Both the position numbers and the translations under genes were made by a program. Below the pieces are notes generated by a model. The model saw only the letters and a program-made list of their open reading frames with translations. It was not told the DNA's origin and ran no database searches. Shown piece by piece: positions 7,172 through 13,613 of a DNA stretch of 16,228 bases (positions within the stretch are counted from its first letter, which is position 1; every line of letters begins with the position of its first letter). This DNA comes from Palsa-870 sp039935415 (GTDB lineage: Bacteria > Chloroflexota > Dormibacteria > Dormibacterales > Dormibacteraceae): positions 1 through 16,228 of the forward strand of contig JBDTKH010000021.1 in the NCBI GenBank assembly GCA_039935415.1, read 5' to 3'.

Positions 7172-9381
7172 CCCGCTTCCCGGCGCTGGTCGTCGCACTC
7201 TCCTGGTCGGCCGCCCTCGCCGCCACCGTCGTGCTCGCACCGGCACAGCCGATCCTCGGAACCGTCTGCGTCGCCCTCGCGCTGCCAGTCCTGGCGCTGG
7301 CGCTCGTGCTCCGTCCCGCCACGCTGGCCGTCGCGCTCACGTTCGCGCTGCTCGGGGTTGGCCGCGCCGAGCTGCCCGCCTCGGACCCCCAGACGCCGGT
7401 GCGCGCCGCCGCTCTCGCAGGCCAGGTCGCGACGATCACGGGCCGGGTCGTCGACGACGGTCGGCCGGCCGCCGGCGGCGCCGAGGTGTTGGTCGAGCCC
7501 GACCAGGTCGTCGTCGGCTCGACTCCGGTCGGGCGCATCGGCAACCTGATGGTCCGGTGGCGGGGTCCGACCCCAGCCGGCTTCGGCGACCGCGTCCAGG
7601 CGACCGGCAAGCTCACGCTGCCTCGCGACCTCCCGACGTTCGATCGGCGCGCCTACCTGGCGCAACGCCAGGTTTACGTGGAGCTCCAGGCCGGCAGCTT
7701 CGACGTCACCAGCCCGGGAGGAGGCCTGTCGGGTCTGCCCGCCAGGCTGCGCACGCGCTACACGTCCGCGCTGGACGCGGCCTTGCCTGCCCCGCACGCG
7801 GCGGTGCTCCTCGGCGTTGTCCTCGGCATCCGCCAGGGAATCCCTCCGGGACTGCAGAACGCCCTGATCGCCACCGGCCTCGTTCACCTCCTCGTGCTCA
7901 GCGGTCTCAAGGTCGCCGTCTTCGCCCGCATCGTGCAGGGCGCGCTCAAACCCCTGCTCGGTCGTCATGCCACCTGGCCCGCACTCGGCCTGATCGCCGT
8001 TTACGCGATGGTCGGCGGAGCCACTCCCGCGGCGACGCGCGCCGCGGCAATGGGCGGCCTCGCCATCGCAGCTTCGAGTCTCGGCCGGCCGACGCACGTC
8101 TGGACCTCCCTCGCGCTCACGGCCGCGGCGATGCTCGGGTGGCAACCCGAGCTCGCCTGGGACGTCGGCTTTCAGCTCTCGTTCGCGGGCACGGCCGCGA
8201 TCATCCTGCTCACCCCATCGATCGAGCGCCGCCTGACCCGCGTCCCAGCCGTTTTTCGTGAGCCATTCGCCGTCACGTGTGCGGCGCAGGTCGGAACGCT
8301 GCCGATGATGGCGACCGACTTCCACGTCCTGTCGCCCGTGGCGCCACTCGCCAACGCCCTCGTCCTCCCGATCCTGCCCGCTCTGGTCGCCGCCGGTCTG
8401 AGCCTCGGAGCACTTTCCTTCGCGCCAGACCTGGCGCGAGGCGTGGGAGTTCCAATCGCCGGCCTGGTCGCCTACCTGGAGCAGGTCGCCTACCTGTTGG
8501 CTCGCGTGCCGGCTGCCGTCATCCCCGTGCCGCGCTTTCCGACATGGGCAGGCGTGGCCTACTACTCGGCCCTCGGCCCTGGCCTTGCCGCCGCCAACAC
8601 CTCTGGGCGGCGCAGGATGACGGCTATCGCCACCGCCGTCGTCGCTCCGACACTCATCGCTGCGGCGGCACTCGGCGCATGGGCCAATGCCCCGCCCGAG
8701 GTCGTGGTCATGGCGGTCGGCGATGGACAGGCCGTGCTCCTCCGCGGACCGCACGGCGCGATCCTCATCGACGGCGGCCCCAGCCCGGCGCGGCTCAAAG
8801 ACGAGCTTGGCGCGCAGCTGCCCCCGTGGCAGTCGAAGCTTGACGCCCTCGCGATCACTGCGCCGACGCTCGGCCACGTCGGCGGCCTGGCCGGCTTCGA
8901 CCGTCCCACCGGCGAGCTTCTCATCCCCGACGCCCAGCTCGCCGGAACGGCCTGGCGCACCGCCGCGCTCGAGGCCACCGCTCGCGGCGCCGCAATCGAG
9001 AAGCTGACGGCCGGGACCGATGTCACGATCGCCGGCTTCGACCTCCAGGTCCTCGCGCCCGAACCCGGCGCGCCCGGCGACCAGGTCGGCGCTGCCTACC
9101 TGGGACTGCGCGTGCTTGCGCCCGACGGCCGGACCTTCTGCGACTTCTCCGACCTCGACCTCGACGCGCAGACCATCGCCGCGGCACGCGTCCGCGGCCC
9201 CTGCACGTACCTGCTGCTGCCGTCCGGCGGCCGCAGCCTCCTCTCCCCTGACCTTCAGCGCGAGGCGATCGCTCCCACCACCCAGCTCATCGCCTCACGT
9301 GCATCCGGCCGGCTCGCCAGCGGCTTTCCGCCCAACGTGCTGCGCACCGACCAGGAGGGAACGATCGCCATGCCGATGTGA
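7168..9381 (+). CDS. comEC: ComEC/Rec2 DNA-uptake channel with degenerate MBL-like domain
   Basis: This 737-residue polytopic membrane protein is predicted to move single-stranded DNA across the cytoplasmic membrane. Order: N-terminal hydrophobic helices (1-65), an OB-fold DUF4131-type region (about 85-180), the multi-helix Competence domain (about 205-510) with LLGVVLGIRQG, GLVHLLVLSGLKV (237-249) and WDVGFQLSFAGT, then a soluble metallo-beta-lactamase-like domain (about 510-737). That last domain keeps its frame (VGDGQAVLLRGPHGAILIDGG) but not its metal site. The HxHxDH motif reads A565-P-T567-L-G569-H570, and the later histidine pair (usually VPHHGS) reads LPSGGRS. It is therefore unlikely to be an active nuclease. 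Within the Competence domain the usual SGLH is SGLK. The start is GTG at 7168, overlapping the comEA stop by 4 nt. holA follows after 15 nt. No frameshift is seen; length is usual for the family. Confidence 0.94.
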   Translation: MTRFPALVVALSWSAALAATVVLAPAQPILGTVCVALALPVLALALVLRPATLAVALTFALLGVGRAELPASDPQTPVRAAALAGQVATITGRVVDDGRPAAGGAEVLVEPDQVVVGSTPVGRIGNLMVRWRGPTPAGFGDRVQATGKLTLPRDLPTFDRRAYLAQRQVYVELQAGSFDVTSPGGGLSGLPARLRTRYTSALDAALPAPHAAVLLGVVLGIRQGIPPGLQNALIATGLVHLLVLSGLKVAVFARIVQGALKPLLGRHATWPALGLIAVYAMVGGATPAATRAAAMGGLAIAASSLGRPTHVWTSLALTAAAMLGWQPELAWDVGFQLSFAGTAAIILLTPSIERRLTRVPAVFREPFAVTCAAQVGTLPMMATDFHVLSPVAPLANALVLPILPALVAAGLSLGALSFAPDLARGVGVPIAGLVAYLEQVAYLLARVPAAVIPVPRFPTWAGVAYYSALGPGLAAANTSGRRRMTAIATAVVAPTLIAAAALGAWANAPPEVVVMAVGDGQAVLLRGPHGAILIDGGPSPARLKDELGAQLPPWQSKLDALAITAPTLGHVGGLAGFDRPTGELLIPDAQLAGTAWRTAALEATARGAAIEKLTAGTDVTIAGFDLQVLAPEPGAPGDQVGAAYLGLRVLAPDGRTFCDFSDLDLDAQTIAAARVRGPCTYLLLPSGGRSLLSPDLQREAIAPTTQLIASRASGRLASGFPPNVLRTDQEGTIAMPM

Positions 9382-9396
9382 GTACGATCGAACGCG

Positions 9397-10356
9397 ATGG
9401 CCCGAACCTCCGCCAATCGAGCGGCGACCGCGCTCCTGCTTCACGGCGACGAGCGCTTCCTGATCGACGAGGTCGCCCGCGCCACGCTCGAAGGCTGGAA
9501 GGCCGACCTCGTGTCCGACTTCGGTCTCGACACCATGGAAGGCGCCGGGCTCGCAGCCGCGCGCCTCCAGGACTCGATCCTGCAGGCTCCGTTCCTCGAC
9601 CCATACCGCGTCGTCTTCGTGCGCGTGGTGCCGGCGGCCCGCGCCGAAGGCCTCGCCGGCGCGCTCACGGAGATCCCGCCGACCACCCGCCTTCTCATCA
9701 CGGTGGCCGGGCGTCTGGGCGCGACCAACAAGCTGGTCAAGGCCATCACCTCGGTCAAAGGCACTGCCCAGGAGATGCAGCACCTGAAAGGCCGCGCCCT
9801 CACCGACTGGACCACGCGCAGGGCCATCGACGTGCACGGCCTGACCCCCGCCATCGCCGCGCAGGTCGTCCGTGTAACGCCGCCCGACCTCAGCGTCATC
9901 GACTCAGAGCTGAGCAAGCTCGCCGCGTACAGAGCCTCCGGCTCGAAGCTGACAGCCGAAGCCGTCACCGAGCTCCTCGCCGGGGGCCGCGAGGACGAGA
10001 TCTTCAAGCTCACCGACAACCTCCTGCCCCATCCGACCGCGCAGGCGCTGCAGATCGCGCGCGGCCTCACCCGCGGCGGCTTCCAGCCGACGTCGGTCGC
10101 CTACCGCATGGCGCGCCACGTCGCGCTCGTGCTGGAGGTTCGCGCGCGTCAAGAGCGCGGAGAGTCGCTGCAGCAAGTACAGGACGGCATGTCCGAGCAC
10201 CGGTTCGTGATCCAGAAGGCTTACGACACCGCCCAGAACGCCGACCCCGATCGTCTCGAGGCGGCGTTGAAGGCGATCAGGAACTACGAGTGGGAGGTCA
10301 AGTCCGGCCAGGTCGACGCGGAGCTAGGGCTGGACGTGCTTCTCACCAGGCTGTAA
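9397..10356 (+). CDS. holA: DNA polymerase III delta subunit
   Basis: This 319-residue protein is the delta subunit of the clamp-loader complex, which opens the beta sliding clamp for replication. The N-terminal part has the family's LLLHGDERFLIDEVARATL (13-31), then a run typical of the AAA-like domains I and II (PFLDPYRVVFVRVVPAAR; PPTTRLLITVAGR). No Walker A is present, as expected for delta. The helical collar domain occupies roughly 215-319 (EDEIFKLTDNLL, YRMARHVALVLEVR, NYEWEVKSGQVDAELGLDVLL). Length and domain order are normal. It follows comEC by 15 nt and is probably in the same transcript. The order comEA-comEC-holA with rpsT opposite is also, as I recall, found in Actinobacteria. 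The gene is convergent with rpsT, with 19 nt between the stops and no visible terminator. Confidence 0.95.
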   Translation: MARTSANRAATALLLHGDERFLIDEVARATLEGWKADLVSDFGLDTMEGAGLAAARLQDSILQAPFLDPYRVVFVRVVPAARAEGLAGALTEIPPTTRLLITVAGRLGATNKLVKAITSVKGTAQEMQHLKGRALTDWTTRRAIDVHGLTPAIAAQVVRVTPPDLSVIDSELSKLAAYRASGSKLTAEAVTELLAGGREDEIFKLTDNLLPHPTAQALQIARGLTRGGFQPTSVAYRMARHVALVLEVRARQERGESLQQVQDGMSEHRFVIQKAYDTAQNADPDRLEAALKAIRNYEWEVKSGQVDAELGLDVLLTRL

Positions 10357-10375
10357 CTGGCGGCCGACGAGGGCC

Positions 10376-10735
10376 TTACTTCTTGTTGGCGGGAGCGCGC
10401 TTCGAGGCAGCTGGTTTGGCTGCGGCGGCAGCGCCCTTCTTGCCCTTCACAGCCACCGGGGCGACCCCAAGCTTCGCCATCTGACGCGTCAGGCGCGCCT
10501 TGCGCCGGGCCGCGTTGTTCGGGTGAAGGATGCCTTTCGAGGCCGCGCGGTCGAGCGCCCGCACCGCATCGAGAGTCAGCGCGTGGCGGTCCGACTCGGC
10601 GACGGGCCCGCCGGTCAATGAGCGTCGCGCCTTGACCACCAGGGTCTTCACCTCAGAGCGCACGGCGCGATTGCGCGCCGACCGGCGCACACCGGCGCGC
10701 GCCTGCTTCTTGGCGGAAGCCGTTCGCTTAGCCAC
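10376..10735 (-). CDS. rpsT: 30S ribosomal protein S20 with C-terminal extension
   Basis: This 119-residue S20 is a primary 16S rRNA-binding protein of the small subunit. The body (1-90) follows the family: MAKRTASAKKQARAGVRRSARNR-like start, then SEVKTLVVKARRSL, and the HPNNAARRKARLTRQMAKL segment that ends most S20 proteins. About 30 further residues follow, rich in Lys and Ala (KGKKGAAAAAKPAAS), a basic disordered tail that could touch rRNA or be neutral. The start is GTG at 10733-10735. An ATG eight bases upstream is out of frame and meets a stop after four codons. A -10 box is seen at 10829-10834 on the same strand, giving a leader of roughly 85 nt that contains two identical repeats and a possible upstream ORF. 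S20 is autoregulated in E. coli, so a regulatory leader would not be surprising. Confidence 0.96.
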   Translation of the reverse strand: MAKRTASAKKQARAGVRRSARNRAVRSEVKTLVVKARRSLTGGPVAESDRHALTLDAVRALDRAASKGILHPNNAARRKARLTRQMAKLGVAPVAVKGKKGAAAAAKPAASKRAPANKK

Positions 10736-10741
10736 GAGCCA

Positions 10742-10804
10742 TCACCAGAGCGCCGGGCGCGCGCAGGGCGCACTTACTGAAGGCCGGGCGCGCGCAGGGC
10801 GCAT
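10742..10804 (-). other. Possible upstream ORF in the rpsT leader (20 codons)
   Basis: An ATG at 10802-10804 on the minus strand, just downstream of the predicted rpsT transcription start, opens a 20-codon frame (MRPARARPSVSAPCARPALW). It ends in TGA six bases before the rpsT GTG. It is Arg/Ala/Pro-rich and spans both 21-nt repeats. The only ribosome-binding-like sequence is a weak GGTGA about 10 nt upstream. It may be a regulatory leader peptide or simply an open frame in GC-rich sequence. Confidence 0.25.
10752..10803. repeat. Two identical 21-nt direct repeats in the rpsT leader
   Basis: The copies at 10752-10772 and 10783-10803 are identical over 21 nt (each begins GCCGGGCGCG and ends CAGGGCGCA). 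They are separated by 10 nt that are not repeated (CTTACTGAAG), giving a 31-nt period. They lie between the rpsT start and its -10 box, so they would be transcribed in the leader. The distal copy allows a short GCGCC/GGCGC stem. Possible roles are a leader RNA structure, a protein-binding site between the divergent genes, or a recent tandem duplication. Confidence 0.9.
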
Positions 10805-10828
10805 TAGTGGATTAGTCACCGACCTAGG

Positions 10829-10834
10829 ATTATA
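10829..10834 (-). promoter_or_regulatory. Probable -10 box of the rpsT promoter (TATAAT)
   Basis: On the minus strand 10834-10829 reads TATAAT exactly, an AT-rich island in GC-rich DNA, about 95 nt before the rpsT start. No good -35 hexamer is found at 16-18 bp (candidates GAGTTC, CGAGTT). On the plus strand the overlapping TAGGAT (10825-10830) could serve the divergent gamma-CA operon, with a very short leader before its ATG at 10842. The region thus may hold face-to-face overlapping promoters. Confidence 0.6.
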
Positions 10835-10841
10835 GAGGCGC

Positions 10842-11369
10842 ATGGAATTCGAACTCGGAGGCCGCCGGCCTAAAGTGCATCCCAACGCGTACATCGCGCC
10901 GACCGCCGTCCTCATCGGAGACGTCGAGGTCGAGGCCGGCGCCAGTGTGTGGTTCGGCGCGGTGCTGCGCGCTGACGAGGCTCGGATCAGCGTCGGCGAG
11001 GGCGCCAACATCCAGGACAACGTCGTAGTCCACTGCGCGCAGGACCTCCCGACGATCATCGGACGCAACGCGAGCATCGGCCACTCGGCGCAGCTGGAAG
11101 GCTGCGTCGTCGAGGAGGGCGCGCTGGTCGGCATGGGCGCCACGATGCTGCAGAGAAGCCGCCTCGGCGCCGGCTCGATGCTCGCCGCGGGCGCGGTGCT
11201 CCAGGAAGGAAAGGAGATACCGCCCGGCCAAATGGCCGCCGGCGTCCCCGCGACCGTCAAGAAAGCGCTGGGCGGCTCGTCGGACAACTGGGTCGCTACC
11301 GCGGCGCAGCACTACCAGGACCGTGCGGTCACGTACCGAGCGAAGCTGAAACCCGTCACCAGACTTTGA
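10842..11369 (+). CDS. Gamma-carbonic-anhydrase-like hexapeptide-repeat protein
   Basis: This 175-residue left-handed beta-helix protein belongs to the gamma carbonic anhydrase-like group (YrdA/PaaY/CaiE type), normally a trimer with a metal between subunits. Hexapeptide turns run from about residue 15 to 140 (NAYIAPTAVLIGDVEVEAGASVWFG; GEGANIQDN; VEEGALVGMGATML), and a C-terminal helix follows. Of the three zinc ligands, His64 (NVVVHCA) and His81 (SIGHSAQL) are present, but the third, normally in a GHxxxxHG pattern, is Glu86 (GHSAQLEGC). Activity as a carbonic anhydrase is therefore doubtful. GAGG at 10835-10838 lies only 3 nt from the ATG. This is the first gene of the gamma-CA-ispE-murT-gatD run, divergent from rpsT, and its stop overlaps the ispE start in TTGA. 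Confidence 0.92.
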   Translation: MEFELGGRRPKVHPNAYIAPTAVLIGDVEVEAGASVWFGAVLRADEARISVGEGANIQDNVVVHCAQDLPTIIGRNASIGHSAQLEGCVVEEGALVGMGATMLQRSRLGAGSMLAAGAVLQEGKEIPPGQMAAGVPATVKKALGGSSDNWVATAAQHYQDRAVTYRAKLKPVTRL

Positions 11370-12121
11370 CGATCGCGCTCCCCGCGCGGGCCAAGCTCAA
11401 CTTTGACCTCGCGGTGCTCGGCCGCCGCAACGACGGGTTTCACGAGGTCCGCACGACACTGCAGGCGATCGACCTGCACGACCTGGTCACGCTCGCACAG
11501 GGCGATCACACCGCCCTCACACTCTCCGGCCGCGCGCTCGAGGACACCCGCACCAACTCATGTCTCATAGCGCATGCCGCCCTCGAACACGCGAGCAAGA
11601 AGACCCTCCCCACGCAAATCCACCTGCACAAGCGCATCCCGCCGGGGGCCGGCCTGGGCGGCGCCAGCAGCGACGCCGCAACCACGCTCCGCGGCCTCGC
11701 AGCGCTGCATCACCTGGCCATCGACCTCGCGCCCATCGCCGAGCAGCTGGGCGCCGACGTCCCCTTCTTCCTCAAAGGCGGAACGGCGATGGCCGAAGGT
11801 CGCGGCGAGCGCCTCACGCCAGTCCCCACCGTGCGGGCATGGTTCGCGATCGCCTGGCCCGAGTTCGAACTGCTGACGCCGGACGTTTACCGTGCGTGGG
11901 ACGAGATGCCAGGTGATCCGCCGAACGAGCTCGCGAAGGCCGCCGCGCACGTCGAGCCACGCCTCAACGAGTTCGCCGCCGAGCTCGGAAAAGGCTGGCA
12001 GATGACCGGCAGCGGCTCGGCGTTCTTCCGGCGCTGCGCCGACGAAACTGAAGCGCGCCAGAGCATCGCGACCCTGAGGTGCTGGACAGCAGTTGCACAG
12101 GCGATCGGCCCATGGGCGTGA
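11366..12121 (+). CDS. ispE: 4-diphosphocytidyl-2-C-methyl-D-erythritol kinase
   Basis: This 251-residue GHMP-family kinase of the MEP isoprenoid pathway phosphorylates the 2-hydroxyl of CDP-methylerythritol using ATP. The N-terminus ARAKLNFDLAVLGRRNDGFHEV (7-28) has the substrate-side Lys10 and the typical DG[YF]HE. The ATP loop is PPGAGLGGASSDAAT (92-106). GADVPFFLKGGTA (129-141) supplies the expected catalytic Asp131. TGSGSAFF near the C-terminus is the third GHMP motif. It is a little shorter than common IspE proteins (about 280) but all motifs are there. The start is TTG at 11366, overlapping the stop of the gamma-CA gene by 4 nt, so translation is probably coupled. The 3' end overlaps the murT start. 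The product feeds undecaprenyl carrier synthesis, which suits its place beside murT/gatD. Confidence 0.94.
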   Translation: MTIALPARAKLNFDLAVLGRRNDGFHEVRTTLQAIDLHDLVTLAQGDHTALTLSGRALEDTRTNSCLIAHAALEHASKKTLPTQIHLHKRIPPGAGLGGASSDAATTLRGLAALHHLAIDLAPIAEQLGADVPFFLKGGTAMAEGRGERLTPVPTVRAWFAIAWPEFELLTPDVYRAWDEMPGDPPNELAKAAAHVEPRLNEFAAELGKGWQMTGSGSAFFRRCADETEARQSIATLRCWTAVAQAIGPWA

Positions 12122-13557
12122 CGCGCAGGGGCTCGCTGCGAAAGTCGGCCGCAGTCCTGGCCGGCAAGGCCACCGGCGCGCTCAGCCGCATCAGCCGCCG
12201 CGGCGGCGGCACCACGCTGCCGGGCGATGTCGCGCGCGCCATCGACCCGCGCGTCCTCGCCAAGCTCTCGCAGGACCTGACCTACGGCTCCATCGTCATC
12301 ACCGGCACCAACGGCAAGACCACCACAGCGCGCATGGTCAGCTGGCTCCTCGAGGGCGCCGGTCACAGAATCGTGTCCAACCGCGCGGGCGCCAACCTCA
12401 TCTTCGGCGCCACCGCCGCCGCGCTCGACCTCGCGGGCGCCGACGGAAGGCTCAGGGCGGACTGGGGCGTGTTCGAGATCGACGAGGCGAGCCTGCCCAA
12501 AGCGGTCGAGGAGCTCCAACCGAAAGCCACGCTGGTCCTCAACCTCTTCCGCGACCAGCTAGATCGCTACGGCGAGCTCGAGTCGATCGCGAAGAAGATC
12601 GAGTCCGCACTGAGGTCCCTGCCCGAACAGAGCCGCGCGATCCTCAACGCCGACGACCCACGCGTCGCCGAGATCGGGCTGGGCCTGACAAGACCGCCCC
12701 TCTGGTTCGGCCTCGACGACACCACGGTCGCGGCCCGCGAGCTGCCTCACGCCGCCGACGCGCGCACCTGCCCAAGATGCGGCGCGAGCCTGCGCTTCGA
12801 CGCGGTGTACGTGGGACACGACGGCGTGTACACATGCCCGAACGGCGATTTCGCAAGACCGACCCCAGATCTGACGGCGACCAACATCAAGCTGGACGGC
12901 TTTGATCGGTTCGCAGCACAAATCACCTTCCCCCCTTCGGGGGGAGGGAACGGGAGTGGGGCCGAAGCAGGCACAGCTGCGGACTCGATCCCCGTGGAAG
13001 TTCCGCTCGGCGGGCTCTACAACGTCTACAACGTGCTCGCCGCGTTCGCGGCCGCAACAAGCGCCGGCCTCGAACCCGCCTACATCGCCGAGAGGCTCAA
13101 GAACTTCAGCGCCGTCTTCGGCCGCCAGGAGCGGATGGACTTTCGAGGCCGTCACCTGGTGCTGGTCCTCTCGAAGAACCCCGCGGGCTTCAACGAAACG
13201 CTGCGAACAGCGGTCGACCTGGCGCACGGGACCTGCTTTCTCATCGGCCTCAACGACCGCAAGGCGGACGGCACCGATGTCTCGTGGATCTGGGACGTCG
13301 ACTTCGAACAGTTGAAAGGCAAGGTTAGAGTCGTCGTCCCCGCCGGCAACCGCGCCCACGACCTCGCCGTACGCCTGAAGTACGCAGGCGTCCAGGCGGA
13401 GCCGCCCGAGACCGATCCCGGCCGCGCCCTCGACCTTCTGATCAAGGTCACCAACGACGGCGACACCGCGCACCTGCTCTGCACGTACACGGCGATGCTC
13501 GAGCTGCGGGCCGAGCTCGTGAGGCGCGGCTGGGCCAAGCCGTACTGGGAGACTTAG
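12112..13557 (+). CDS. murT: Lipid II isoglutaminyl synthase, MurT subunit
   Basis: This is the Mur-ligase-like subunit that, with GatD, amidates the D-Glu of lipid II to D-iGln. It has 481 residues from the ATG at 12112. GTG at 12118, overlapping the ispE stop as GTGA, is an equal alternative. The N-terminal helix and RRGGGTTLPG (29-38) lead to the P-loop GTNGKTT (65-71), NRAGANL, FEIDEA and NLFRDQLDRYGE of the Mur ligase middle domain. A zinc-ribbon insertion has Cys220, Cys223 and Cys242, but the fourth position is Gly245 (CPNGDF; usually CPNCG). The C-terminal DUF1727-type domain holds LNDRKADGTDVSWIWDVDFE, the region expected to contribute an Asp to the GatD active site. Residues about 272-290 (FPPSGGGNGSGAEAGTA) are encoded by a dispersed palindromic repeat lying in frame. 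Confidence 0.95.
   Translation: MGVTRRGSLRKSAAVLAGKATGALSRISRRGGGTTLPGDVARAIDPRVLAKLSQDLTYGSIVITGTNGKTTTARMVSWLLEGAGHRIVSNRAGANLIFGATAAALDLAGADGRLRADWGVFEIDEASLPKAVEELQPKATLVLNLFRDQLDRYGELESIAKKIESALRSLPEQSRAILNADDPRVAEIGLGLTRPPLWFGLDDTTVAARELPHAADARTCPRCGASLRFDAVYVGHDGVYTCPNGDFARPTPDLTATNIKLDGFDRFAAQITFPPSGGGNGSGAEAGTAADSIPVEVPLGGLYNVYNVLAAFAAATSAGLEPAYIAERLKNFSAVFGRQERMDFRGRHLVLVLSKNPAGFNETLRTAVDLAHGTCFLIGLNDRKADGTDVSWIWDVDFEQLKGKVRVVVPAGNRAHDLAVRLKYAGVQAEPPETDPGRALDLLIKVTNDGDTAHLLCTYTAMLELRAELVRRGWAKPYWET
12926..12974 (-). repeat. Dispersed palindromic repeat, copy A, inside murT
   Basis: This segment, read on the minus strand, starts GTGCCTGCTTC and matches copy B (13564-13613). In a gap-free 43-nt alignment (12973-12931 against 13565-13607) I count 34 identities. 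It contains a compact hairpin, CCCCCC-TTC-GGGGGG (12930-12944), extendable on both sides. Its minus-strand frame from GTG 12974 would read MPASAPLPFPPPEGGK, nearly the gatD N-terminus. Related GC-rich palindromes read out as 'SPSPLRGEGTGVG'-like peptides are a familiar sight in high-GC genomes. In murT it is in frame and encodes a Gly/Ser loop. Confidence 0.85.
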
Positions 13558-13563
13558 AAAGCA

Positions 13564-13613
13564 GTGCCTGCTTCAGCCCCTCTCCCCAACCCTTTTCCCG
13601 AAGGGGAGAGGGG
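13564..13613 (+). repeat. Dispersed palindromic repeat, copy B, at the gatD start
   Basis: This copy lies 6 nt after the murT stop, in the opposite orientation to copy A. It contains a perfect 11-bp inverted repeat, CCCCTCTCCCC (13577-13587) and GGGGAGAGGGG (13603-13613), around a 15-nt loop. The only plausible gatD start codon (GTG 13564) and its first 17 or so codons fall in it. In the mRNA the hairpin would sit directly after the start codon, so it could affect gatD translation. Confidence 0.88.

Noticed and set aside
7156..8877. 573-residue minus-strand ORF opposite comEC
   Set aside because: It has Arg/Asp/Gly-rich composition without any domain and is fully antisense to a clear ComEC. 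It is an artefact of GC-rich codon usage.
9378..10484. 368-residue plus-strand ORF overlapping holA
   Set aside because: It is an Arg/Pro-rich shadow in another frame; the holA frame has the family sequence.
10752..10803. Possible CRISPR
   Set aside because: There are only two 21-nt repeats with a 10-nt spacer and no cas genes; the spacing is too short for CRISPR.
12902..13315. ORF with SPSPLRGEGTGVG inside murT
   Set aside because: This peptide is the typical translation of a palindromic repeat and the ORF lacks any further domain. It is reported as a repeat, not a gene.
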